A stretch of DNA of 64,000 bases from Sunxiuqinia elliptica. GTDB lineage: Bacteria > Bacteroidota > Bacteroidia > Bacteroidales > Prolixibacteraceae. Where the stretch lies: the NCBI RefSeq assembly GCF_900113005.1, contig NZ_FONW01000018.1, forward strand, positions 1 to 64,000, in the 5' to 3' direction. Below, one piece after another: positions 1-6,950 of this stretch (the stretch's first letter is position 1; each line of letters opens with the position of its first letter). A program made the position numbers and the translations under genes. The notes beneath the pieces are model-generated. The model was not told the origin of the DNA. It did no database searches and worked only from the letters and a program-made list of their open reading frames with translations.

Positions 1-251
1 TCCATTTTCATGTCTGCCAATTCCTTTTGAAGACGAGCAATCTCTCTTTGTTCTTCTGTTAATTTAGGATTACCGTTTCCCGGGAAACTTGCTCCCTCAC
101 AACTGGCTAGCTCACTACGCCATCGATAAATTAACTCTGGACGGATCTTCAGCTCATTAGCTAGCTCTACTATGTTGCCTCTTTCGTAACTAAGTTCAAC
201 TGCGTTAAGCTTAAATTCTCTTGTAAAAGTCCTTCTTGCCTTGTTCATCAT
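1..251 (-). CDS. IS3-family transposase OrfA, 3' end outside window
   Basis: The minus-strand reading frame begins MMNKARRTFTREFKLNAVEL and continues through a helix-turn-helix segment (ELANELKIRPELIYRWR) into a coiled, charged region ending in QKELADMKM at the window edge. This is the usual build of the IS3-family OrfA (InsE/HTH_Tnp_1 type), the DNA-binding half whose product is joined to OrfB by frameshifting. Two adjacent ATG codons (251 and 248) can serve as start. About 83 codons are visible; OrfA is usually 90-110 codons, so only its end and the integrase-like OrfB lie outside. Whether the element is intact cannot be seen. Confidence 0.88.
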   Translation of the reverse strand, partial: MMNKARRTFTREFKLNAVELSYERGNIVELANELKIRPELIYRWRSELASCEGASFPGNGNPKLTEEQREIARLQKELADMKM

Positions 252-300
252 ACTAAGATAAAATTTAAGGCCAATCATACCTTAACTTATTGTCCGATCA
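1..300 (-). mobile_element. IS3-family insertion sequence, upstream end
   Basis: The transposase start is followed outward by about 50 non-coding bases. Read on the minus strand, the element would begin TGATCGGACAATAAGTTAAG at position 300. IS3-family elements begin with TG and end with CA and carry their terminal repeat just upstream of orfA, so 300 is the likely junction. The other terminal repeat is outside the window, so the boundary and any target duplication cannot be confirmed. Confidence 0.6.
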
Positions 301-467
301 AATGTAGCAACTCCAGCTTGGGGAGAGTTTGAAACAACTCCAGGAAGACGCTAAACTCAATGAAGACACGGATCCAACTACTAATTATCGGTAACAGGAT
401 TGGCCTACGAGGGTTTTGAACCAGAAAACAAGGGAAGGAATTTACTTATAGGTTTTAAGTGATAGTT

Positions 468-1076
468 TTACTTCTCAATGTAAGTTTTTAGAGTTATATA
501 ATGGATTGCTACCAATAGTCTGACTGCTTCATCATTAAAGTCTAAAAAGTCATGTATTCTTGGAAACTCAAACGCAAGAGATGGAGGAATAGTACCCATA
601 ACTAGAATACCATTCTTGTAGTCTTTAAGATATTTATTCTTTCTTGCTAAGTAATTTAGCAACTTCATATATTTCCCATCCCGATTCGGCTGTAATGCAT
701 AATTAAGAGTACCATTATCTTCAGTTATGTATAGGACTGTCCATAGCTCATCGATGCTTTGATTACCTTTAATTAAGTTTAAGAATCTATCGTTTGTTTC
801 TTCGTCCTCACAGATCTTCTTCCATAGTTTTTCGATTGATTCAGTGTATTTTAGGTCTTCGCTAAATTGATGATAAGCTGAATCAACTTTCTGAATATTC
901 GTTTTATCAATTAGGTAATTGTCGAAATGAATCAAGATTTTGTTTAATGTTACAATTTCAGCTTGTGTAAATATCTTATTTATTTTTTTATCGTTTTCTA
1001 GTTTCTGTCCAAATGAATTGATATTCAATAGAGCAAGAATTAAGAGGAGGAATTGATATTTAATTGTTTTGATCAT
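468..1076 (-). CDS. Secreted protein of unknown function
   Basis: I do not recognise this 202-residue protein. Residues 1-23 form a signal peptide (MIKTI, then a run of Leu/Ile, cut after SFGQ), so it is probably periplasmic. The mature part is rich in Lys, Asn, Tyr and aromatic residues, mostly helical in appearance, without cysteines other than one in KKICEDEE and without a motif I can assign. It stands alone between the IS3 end and a palindrome-rich spacer, and its AT-rich codon use differs from the housekeeping genes further right, which fits accessory DNA. The start ATG at 1076 directly precedes the signal peptide. Confidence 0.7.
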   Translation of the reverse strand: MIKTIKYQFLLLILALLNINSFGQKLENDKKINKIFTQAEIVTLNKILIHFDNYLIDKTNIQKVDSAYHQFSEDLKYTESIEKLWKKICEDEETNDRFLNLIKGNQSIDELWTVLYITEDNGTLNYALQPNRDGKYMKLLNYLARKNKYLKDYKNGILVMGTIPPSLAFEFPRIHDFLDFNDEAVRLLVAIHYITLKTYIEK

Positions 1077-1204
1077 CTTGTTGATAAGACCGAAGTTACT
1101 GGGGCTTTAAATTTTCGCGGATCAATTTACAAAATATGTTAATTCAAGAGCTCAGCTTACTTAAGTTTTGAGTACTGTTCTTGAACAGCTCCGCGGTGAT
1201 CAAA

Positions 1205-1235
1205 CCTTTTCCAAAGTTTCAAACTTTGGAAAAGG
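1205..1235. repeat. Perfect 15-bp-arm palindrome
   Basis: Arms CCTTTTCCAAAGTTT (1205-1219) and AAACTTTGGAAAAGG (1221-1235) are exact inverted copies around one base. No T-run follows on either strand, so a terminator is unlikely. It resembles the small palindromic intergenic repeats scattered in many Bacteroidota genomes. Confidence 0.75.
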
Positions 1236-1338
1236 AGAAGCCAAGGGGTAAGAACTTCAGAGATTTAAGAAAGGTCTGATGCCCTTTTGCTGGCAAAAAT
1301 AATTTTGCTGATCTGCGATAAAGCCGGTGGTTGGATTT

Positions 1339-1380
1339 CCTTCCCTTTTTCAAGGGAAGGTGGTTCCGATGCTCGGAACC
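1339..1380. repeat. Pair of adjacent inverted repeats
   Basis: Two hairpins lie back to back: CCTTCCCTT (1339-1347) with AAGGGAAGG (1352-1360), then GGTTCCGA (1362-1369) with TCGGAACC (1373-1380). Both are exact. The double-stem form is typical of REP/MITE-like intergenic repeats. Confidence 0.7.
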
Positions 1381-1437
1381 GGAAGGGTTAAGAATTAAGC
1401 GATTTTCCTATTCGTTTGACAGGAAAGTGAACCACGT

Positions 1438-1479
1438 CACCGGTAACCCGGTGCCACTCCTCCTTAAAACAAAGGAGGA
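1438..1479. repeat. Second pair of adjacent inverted repeats
   Basis: CACCGG (1438-1443) pairs with CCGGTG (1448-1453), followed by TCCTCCTT (1458-1465) with AAGGAGGA (1472-1479). With the two preceding repeats it fills most of the gene-free stretch 1077-1620. I see no coding region or promoter there. Confidence 0.65.
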
Positions 1480-1620
1480 TAAAAGAACACTCGAGCATAC
1501 GAAGTCATGAATCCAACTACGAATGATACAGACCAAATTTCCCAATCGTGTTTCAATTAGCAGTTAATCAAGCTCTGTAGAGAGCTCGACAGAATAACTC
1601 CCAATAATCCAAAGCTGGTT

Positions 1621-2607
1621 TTATAAGCCCCGTTTTTTGGTGCCTTTCAAAAGCAGCAGGATAGCCACCAGGCGTTGATTGCGTTTGAGGGTGGTTTTCC
1701 AGACCGGTTCTGTTGCAGGCAAGTCGCCTTTTGGAGCAGCTTTGTGCTGAACAACAGTGAATACCGATCCCAGAATTAACAACATGGCCAGCAGGCTTTT
1801 CAGGTCCAGTGTTTCGTGAAAAACAAGAACGCCCACCACGACACCCGTAAGTGGTTCCAAGGTGGATAGCAAGGAGGCGTTGCCAGGACCGATTCGCTTG
1901 AGCCCGTTAAAGAAAAGAACCACCGCCACAAAGCTAGACCATATGCTGAGGTTAAGCGTGTAAAACAGGGCTTTGGGCGTAAACTCCACAATGATGTTGT
2001 TGCTTGCCAGCCCTTGCATGAGAAACAGCAGGGCCGTGATTCCAAAAATCCAGAAGGTCGCCGTAAAAGAGTTTAGCTTTTTGAGCTCGGGATGCGACAT
2101 GCTGATGATGTAAATGGCATAAAGCACGCCGGAAACCAAAGCCCAAAGGATGCCAACCAGGTTGAGTTCTTCACCCGTACCGATAGCTAAAATTCCAATG
2201 CCGGCAATCGACAGGAGCAGGGCCAAAAACTTACGAGCTGTAAACCGTTCTTTAAACAGAATGGCAGCCAACGCCAGTGTAATGATGGGGTACACAAAGT
2301 GCAGCGTGCTGGCTAATCCGGACGAAATGTATTGGTACGATTTGAAAAGGGTATAGGTGGTCATCATGGTTCCTACCAAGGCCGCCATTAGCAAGTGCAT
2401 AAATTGCTTCCGACTAATGCGGATGCTGATTCGCTTGTACAAACAAAACAGGGCAATTAGGATAAAGGCAAAGGTATAACGATACAGCAAAAGGTTGTTC
2501 ACATCAAGTCCTTCGGCGTAGGTTTTCAATGCAAAAAATGGCATCAGCCCGAAAAAGATGGCCGATAGCAAAATCATTACAGTTCCTTTAGAGGTAGAAG
2601 ATATCAT
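1621..2607 (-). CDS. EamA/DMT-family membrane transporter
   Basis: A 328-residue inner-membrane protein with about ten hydrophobic helices. It shows the internal duplication of two EamA domains (about residues 8-138 and 150-286) that defines the drug/metabolite transporter superfamily. Typical motifs are the early SAIFFGLMPFFALK helix, HFVYPIITLALAAILFKER closing the first half and STLEPLTGVVVGVLVFHE closing the second. The 40-residue cytoplasmic tail is basic. Substrate cannot be inferred: the family exports amino acids, nucleosides and other metabolites. The gene is monocistronic with free spacers on both sides. Start ATG at 2607 directly precedes the first helix. Confidence 0.85.
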   Translation of the reverse strand: MISSTSKGTVMILLSAIFFGLMPFFALKTYAEGLDVNNLLLYRYTFAFILIALFCLYKRISIRISRKQFMHLLMAALVGTMMTTYTLFKSYQYISSGLASTLHFVYPIITLALAAILFKERFTARKFLALLLSIAGIGILAIGTGEELNLVGILWALVSGVLYAIYIISMSHPELKKLNSFTATFWIFGITALLFLMQGLASNNIIVEFTPKALFYTLNLSIWSSFVAVVLFFNGLKRIGPGNASLLSTLEPLTGVVVGVLVFHETLDLKSLLAMLLILGSVFTVVQHKAAPKGDLPATEPVWKTTLKRNQRLVAILLLLKGTKKRGL

Positions 2608-2833
2608 AGCAACACACTGTTATTCTTGTAATTGTTTAATTTCTAGTTATTCAAGCCCACTGGCTTGCGGGCAAAAAGTCCGCAAATATCCACATTTTTC
2701 TTCGATAAGCAACACGGAATTTGTTCGCTTGTGCTTACTTGTTTTTGTGAGTCTAAGTCGTCGTTAATCAGTGGTTTTGTGAGTTGTTTTTGTTGAAAGG
2801 AACAGCCGTTTTATAAGTCGGCTCCTTGCTTGT

Positions 2834-3409
2834 TCATCCCGGGTTCTTCTCAAAATACGGGCGATGAATGATGGGATGCCCCTTCGTCTGGAAGGTCTGT
2901 AAATCATCTTCTCGCAGTTTGTCAGGATAAGACATCAGGAGTAATTTAACAAAATCACCTCCTTCGAGGTAGGGTGGATGGGCATAATCGTAGGCATTCA
3001 GGTGAAAACCCAGCCGTTGGTAAAAGCCAATCCTTCGTTGTTTGAGCGAATCCTCTGGTTTTTCCACTTCCAGCAGCACTTGCACGTCACTTTCGGCAAT
3101 AAAGTTTTCAAGACAAGTTTTTCCAAAACCCGAATTTCGCTGGGATGTTTGAATGGCAAAATGCTCGATGTAACGGATTGTTGCAAACTCCCACCACAAA
3201 AGGATGCCAACAAACTCATTGTTGAACATGACAAGATCGAAATGATACGCTTCAAGCTGCATGATTGCTTGTTGCTGATTCCAGTCCCGTCTCTCTTCTG
3301 TCGGAAAGGAGCTTTCATATAACTTCCAGGCTTCAGCAAGCAAGGAGGCAGAAATATCTTTTACTCGTAGTCTTTTCATGGCAACCAATAGTTCTGTCAA
3401 TTTATGCAT
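2834..3409 (-). CDS. GNAT-family N-acetyltransferase
   Basis: An acyl-CoA-dependent acetyltransferase of the GNAT fold, about 190 residues. The acetyl-CoA-binding motif A appears as HFAIQTSQRNSGFGKTCLENF (roughly residues 96-116; R/Q-x-x-G-x-G/A type), followed by VEKPEDSLKQRRIGFYQRLGF, the usual motif B containing Y-x-R-L-G-F. The substrate is unknown. The longest frame opens with TTG at 3424; ATG at 3409 (MHKLTEL) is chosen, though ATG at 3379 (MKRLRVKDIS) begins right at the conserved domain and may be the real start. The gene stands alone, transcribed in the same direction as its neighbours. Confidence 0.8.
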   Translation of the reverse strand: MHKLTELLVAMKRLRVKDISASLLAEAWKLYESSFPTEERRDWNQQQAIMQLEAYHFDLVMFNNEFVGILLWWEFATIRYIEHFAIQTSQRNSGFGKTCLENFIAESDVQVLLEVEKPEDSLKQRRIGFYQRLGFHLNAYDYAHPPYLEGGDFVKLLLMSYPDKLREDDLQTFQTKGHPIIHRPYFEKNPG

Positions 3410-3424
3410 CACAATATAGCCCAA

Positions 3425-3758
3425 GCCTTTTGCAGTCCCTGCTTTTCGGTAAAAAGTAAAGCGATGTTTGCTTTGCCTTTTTCTGAACTACTGGACTGGC
3501 CGGGCCTGACTGAAATCGCTCACTTGCTTTGATTTCAGGGGTGAAATGCGATCGGATTGACCGCTTGTTAACTTCTTTCAAAACGACGCTTGCTAAAATT
3601 CAAGCGTAGCCTTGAAGAGAAAGACAAAGGTCGCCTTTTATTGTGGTGATAACAAGCCCTGTTTACGGTGAAGCAGGGACTTTTCAAGAGGATGACTGTG
3701 AGCCTGATGCCAACCCGCAGGTGCTTTTGGGGTGGCGGGAGTGGCTAAATTTTGGAGG
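3425..3758. other. Gene-free spacer with weak hairpins
   Basis: No credible gene is seen here. Two inverted repeats stand out: TGAAATC (3511-3517) with GATTTCA (3531-3537), and ACGCTTG (3586-3592) with CAAGCGT (3601-3607). Neither is followed by a T-run. Confidence 0.5.
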
Positions 3759-4688
3759 TTAGCTTCCCATATTTAGCGCCCAAAGCGACAGGGAAGCAAT
3801 AAAAAACCAAAGCAAAATGCCCAGCATAAAACTTCGTATCCCGGCTTGTTTGGCTTCAGCAAGCGAAATGTTTGAGCCAATGAGTAGCAAGGCAACCACC
3901 ATTCCACGGTGTCCCAGCCAACTGAAATGCTGGTAAGTGTTTGCCCATTGAGGGAGGAAGTGTCCTAAAACGATGGCTCCAACAAACAAGGCGATAAACC
4001 AAGGGACTTTAATTTTTTTGCGGTTTTCGGCAGGTTTGAAAAGGGCAATAGCAACCGACAGCGGAATGATCCATAACGCACGGGTGAGTTTGACGGCTGT
4101 GGCTACTTCCAAAGCTTGGGGGCCGTAGGTGGCGCCTGCTCCAACCACCGAGCTGGTGTCGTGTATGGCAATGGCCGACCAAAATCCAAAGGTTTCCTGG
4201 CTGAGGTTGAAATAATGTCCGAGCACTGGAAACAGGATCAAGGCAACCGCATTGAGCACAAAAACAACCAATAAGGCGAAGGACGTTTGGTGATTCTTGG
4301 CATCAATAACCGGGGCAACAGCTGCAATGGCGCTCCCTCCGCAGATGGCGGTCCCTGAGGCAATCAACCAGCTGGTGTTGGTGTCAACTTTTAGCAGTTT
4401 GCCGAGTAAAAGCCCCAGCGTAATGGTAACAATAACCGAGCAGGCAGTGAGTACAAATCCGGTTTGGCTGGCCTGAATCGCTTGGCTTAAATTCATGCCA
4501 AAGCCCATCAAAACGATGGAAGCCTGCAGTAGCCAAGGCGTATAACGCTGGCTGTTGGGTAGGCGGATTCCTATGAGTGATAAGCCAATTCCGGCTAAAA
4601 GTGCCATGGCCGGAGAAATCATGGGGAGAAAACAGGCAGCTAGCGCCAGTCCGTAAATCAGTTGTTTGGTTTTATCTGTAAGCTTCAT
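3759..4688 (-). CDS. YeiH-family (UPF0324) membrane exporter
   Basis: A 309-residue protein with 9-10 predicted membrane helices and the signatures of the YeiH/UPF0324 family: GIGLSLIGIRLP near residues 33-44, VLMGFGMNLSQA (58-69), SGTAICGGSAIAAVAPVI (110-127) and AIHDTSSVVGAGATYG (173-188). Family members are described as putative sulfate or sulfonate-related exporters and are usually paired with a LysR regulator, as here: the regulator lies 78 bp upstream on the same strand. A good promoter in that gap suggests it is transcribed separately. Start ATG at 4688 is followed at once by a basic stretch and the first helix. Confidence 0.87.
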   Translation of the reverse strand: MKLTDKTKQLIYGLALAACFLPMISPAMALLAGIGLSLIGIRLPNSQRYTPWLLQASIVLMGFGMNLSQAIQASQTGFVLTACSVIVTITLGLLLGKLLKVDTNTSWLIASGTAICGGSAIAAVAPVIDAKNHQTSFALLVVFVLNAVALILFPVLGHYFNLSQETFGFWSAIAIHDTSSVVGAGATYGPQALEVATAVKLTRALWIIPLSVAIALFKPAENRKKIKVPWFIALFVGAIVLGHFLPQWANTYQHFSWLGHRGMVVALLLIGSNISLAEAKQAGIRSFMLGILLWFFIASLSLWALNMGS

Positions 4689-4711
4689 CTTCTGCGTTTT
4701 TATTAATGACG

Positions 4712-4743
4712 CAAAAGTAGCTTCAGATTATAATCAAGTCAAA
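4712..4743 (-). promoter_or_regulatory. Promoter of the YeiH-type exporter gene
   Basis: On the minus strand, TTTG (4740-4743) is followed after 20 bases by TACTTTTG (4712-4719), an exact match to the Bacteroidota -33/-7 consensus. Transcription would start near 4706, leaving a leader of about 18 bases. Confidence 0.7.
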
Positions 4744-4762
4744 TAGTGAATTTTTATATCAG

Positions 4763-4777
4763 ATAACTAAAAGTTAT
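4763..4777. promoter_or_regulatory. LysR-type operator candidate (T-N11-A)
   Basis: ATAACT (4763-4768) and AGTTAT (4772-4777) are exact inverted halves separated by AAA, giving the T-N11-A form bound by LysR-type regulators. The site overlaps the stop codon of the LysR gene and lies 20 bp upstream of the -33 element of the exporter promoter, a normal activation position. Confidence 0.5.
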
Positions 4778-5654
4778 ATTGAAGTAAGAAGTTTTGAAAC
4801 AACTGTTGGGTGTTATTCTCGTGTCCCAGGCGGCTGGCAATGCGGAATTGACGTGGAATATGCAGACCTTTAACCTGAAGTTTGACCATGCTTTTCAATA
4901 ACAATTCTTTTTCGATTGACTTTTCGGAGACAAAGGCGATTCCATCAAAATTGGTCAGGAAGTTCTTGATGGCTTCGGTGCTGCCCAGGTGAATCAGAAT
5001 ATTAAGTGAATCAAGCGTCAAGTTATGCCGGATTAAAGCGTGTCGGATCACCTCCAACGTTCCGGATCCTCGTTCGCGCAAGACCAGTGGAATTTGTTGA
5101 AGATCGGCCACCGCCAAGGTCTTTCGCTTGCCATAGACACTTTGGCTGCCGGTAACCACTACGATTTCATCACCCAAAAAACTTTGGTAGCGGATATTGG
5201 TTTGCGACGAATCGTTTTCCACCAGGGCCAACTCAATCTCCTGGTTCAGCAGCTTTTGTTCCATTTCCTGCGAGTTGCCATTCAGCAGATCGAGTTTGAT
5301 GTCGGGGAAGCGGCGATGAAAAGCAGCGAGAACTTCGGGAATCAGGTACTGGGCAATGGTTGAACTGGCCCCAATTCGGAGATTTCCTTTGTAAGCCTGG
5401 TTCAAGCGTCCCAACTCAAAAGCCATTTCATGATACTGCTGCCTGATTTGTTTTAGCTGGCGGTAAACCAGCTTGCCAGCTTGAGTCAGGTACACCTTGT
5501 TGCCCTTTCGCTCAAAAAGGGCTGCTTCGAGCTTACTCTCCAACTCCTTGATGTGTTTGGTCACAGCCGGCTGGCTGATGTACAATTCCTCTGCAGCTTT
5601 CGAAAAGCTGAGGTTTTCGGCAACGGTAAGAAATACTTCATCCCGGTAATCCAT
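4767..5654 (-). CDS. LysR-family transcriptional regulator
   Basis: A 295-residue regulator. Residues 1-60 form the winged helix-turn-helix (FLTVAENLSFSKAAEELYIS, QPAVTKHIKELE), followed by a linker helix and a periplasmic-binding-like effector domain (about 90-293, beginning GNLRIGASSTIAQYLIPEVL). The order LysR then YeiH-type exporter on one strand, with a T-N11-A site in between, makes control of the exporter its likely job; the CysB/Cbl-like GASST motif is common in regulators of sulfur or oxyanion metabolism, but the ligand is unknown. The usual arrangement is divergent; the tandem order here is less common. Confidence 0.88.
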   Translation of the reverse strand: MDYRDEVFLTVAENLSFSKAAEELYISQPAVTKHIKELESKLEAALFERKGNKVYLTQAGKLVYRQLKQIRQQYHEMAFELGRLNQAYKGNLRIGASSTIAQYLIPEVLAAFHRRFPDIKLDLLNGNSQEMEQKLLNQEIELALVENDSSQTNIRYQSFLGDEIVVVTGSQSVYGKRKTLAVADLQQIPLVLRERGSGTLEVIRHALIRHNLTLDSLNILIHLGSTEAIKNFLTNFDGIAFVSEKSIEKELLLKSMVKLQVKGLHIPRQFRIASRLGHENNTQQLFQNFLLQYNF

Positions 5655-5785
5655 GAGCAGGCAATTTTAGTTAATGCCGAAAGTTATTGATTTTTCAGAA
5701 AAGTAAAACCTGAAGTTATGAAAGTACTCGAAACTGTTTATGAAAATCATAGCTCATCGAGTGTCTGGTTAATCATTTGATTCAT

Positions 5786-6496
5786 CTATTTCACGAACTC
5801 TGGGAATTGGCTGATAAATTGCGATTTTATTTTTGAAGGGAGATGTACTAGGTTATTGTAAAAAAGGATACTGAATGCTACTAAAGTAAATGACATGCTT
5901 AGTTGAACACTCAAAAGTTCTGAATATTTATGATCTGCAAAGTGAGCAAAATTGGAAGCGATGAAAGGTAACTGAAGGAAGATGACTGAAAAGTGTCTGA
6001 CTGACTTTAACCGTTCGGTTAATAAGAATGATTTTCCGGGAATAAGATTGATGGAGTATTTCTTTGGGAAAAGGATGAAAATATAGAGGATGGTGAAGAA
6101 AAAGATTAGAAGTGAGTAAACTATTAATACCTCAGATGCTTTGTCGATAAGTTGAAAAATGAATGTGAGACATAGAGTAGAAGCAATTGTAAAAAGGAGT
6201 TTGGGCCATCGGAAGAAGCTGATCCAATGGCTGATTAATAAATGATTGTATTTTTTCGATAAGGCTTTCTCATGTTGCCGTTCTACTTTTAAAAAACCAT
6301 CGCTTCCAAATTGAGAAAAGCATTGGTTACGTGCTTCTTCAAAAGGAAGATTGGGATTCGTTTCCCACGCTGTTTCGATTGCAGATGCCATATGGTCAAC
6401 AAGTTCAACCTGTAGGTCATAGTGGTAAACATGATGCTTTCTACAGAATGTAAAAAGTGATTCAACTTGTTGTGAATTTAGTGTTTTATGATTCAT
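5786..6496 (-). CDS. Integral membrane partner of PadR regulator
   Basis: A 236-residue protein whose first ~80 residues are a soluble helical domain (HVYHYDLQVELVDHMASAIE, EEARNQCFSQFG) like the DUF1700/permease-prefix domains that accompany PadR-type regulators. Four or so membrane helices follow (about 100-120, 125-142, 175-195, 200-220). Its ATG overlaps the TGA of the PadR gene (ATGA, 6493-6496), so the two are translationally coupled. In such pairs the membrane protein usually modulates or is controlled by the regulator. The exact role is unknown. Confidence 0.72.
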   Translation of the reverse strand: MNHKTLNSQQVESLFTFCRKHHVYHYDLQVELVDHMASAIETAWETNPNLPFEEARNQCFSQFGSDGFLKVERQHEKALSKKYNHLLISHWISFFRWPKLLFTIASTLCLTFIFQLIDKASEVLIVYSLLIFFFTILYIFILFPKKYSINLIPGKSFLLTERLKSVRHFSVIFLQLPFIASNFAHFADHKYSELLSVQLSMSFTLVAFSILFYNNLVHLPSKIKSQFISQFPEFVK

Positions 6497-6831
6497 TTTA
6501 GTTTAGGTATTGGGCTTATTAAAACTTCCATTTGCTTCAAAAAATCCTGCATTTCTTTAAGTAAATGTGTGGTTTCATGGTGTCCGCTTTGAGTTAGTTT
6601 ATAATATTTTCTTGTTCGGTTATTGGTCTTTTCATGCCTGACTTCAACTAAACCGTTAGCTTCAAGCTTGTGCAGAATTGGGTAAAGCGCTCCCTCCGTT
6701 AACTGAACTTCTCCAGAGGAAAGCTCCTTAACCATTCGGGTTATTTGATAGCCATACATTTCATCATTGTCAGCCAGAAGCTTTAGGACAATGGTTGTTA
6801 AATGTCCCTGGTAAAGTGATTTTTTAGTCAT
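6493..6831 (-). CDS. PadR-family transcriptional repressor
   Basis: A 112-residue winged helix-turn-helix protein of the short PadR type: LYQGHLTTIVLKLLADNDEMYGYQI (helices 1-2), EGALYPILHKLEANGLVEV (recognition helix and wing), then RKYYKLTQSGHHETTHLLKEM. PadR proteins repress small operons that include their own gene. It heads a two-gene operon with the overlapping membrane protein. An inverted repeat sits where the -33 region of its promoter would be, consistent with autorepression. Confidence 0.9.
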   Translation of the reverse strand: MTKKSLYQGHLTTIVLKLLADNDEMYGYQITRMVKELSSGEVQLTEGALYPILHKLEANGLVEVRHEKTNNRTRKYYKLTQSGHHETTHLLKEMQDFLKQMEVLISPIPKLK

Positions 6832-6835
6832 AATC

Positions 6836-6875
6836 CAAAGTTACAATTTTTTTAATACCTAATTTGCTTAGGCAT
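6836..6875 (-). promoter_or_regulatory. padR promoter -7 box with overlapping inverted repeat
   Basis: TAACTTTG on the minus strand (6836-6843) matches the -7 consensus but lies only five bases before the ATG at 6831, predicting a leaderless or nearly leaderless mRNA. An inverted repeat ATACCTAA (6855-6862) with TTAGGCAT (6868-6875), seven of eight pairs, covers the -20 to -40 region and is a likely PadR operator. No TTTG is seen at the -33 position. Confidence 0.5.
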
Positions 6876-6888
6876 GATGTTTGAACGT

Positions 6889-6925
6889 AAAAAAAGCCAC
6901 CAAAGCTTTAATCCTTTGGTGGCTT
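6889..6925 (-). terminator. Rho-independent terminator of the persulfide-enzyme gene
   Basis: AAGCCACCAAAG (6894-6905) and CTTTGGTGGCTT (6914-6925) form an exact 12-bp stem with an 8-base loop; on the minus strand it runs directly into seven U residues. It lies 25 bp past the stop codon of the gene at 6951-9443. Confidence 0.92.
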
Positions 6926-6950
6926 ATAGAAAATCTGGTATTATTTCGTT

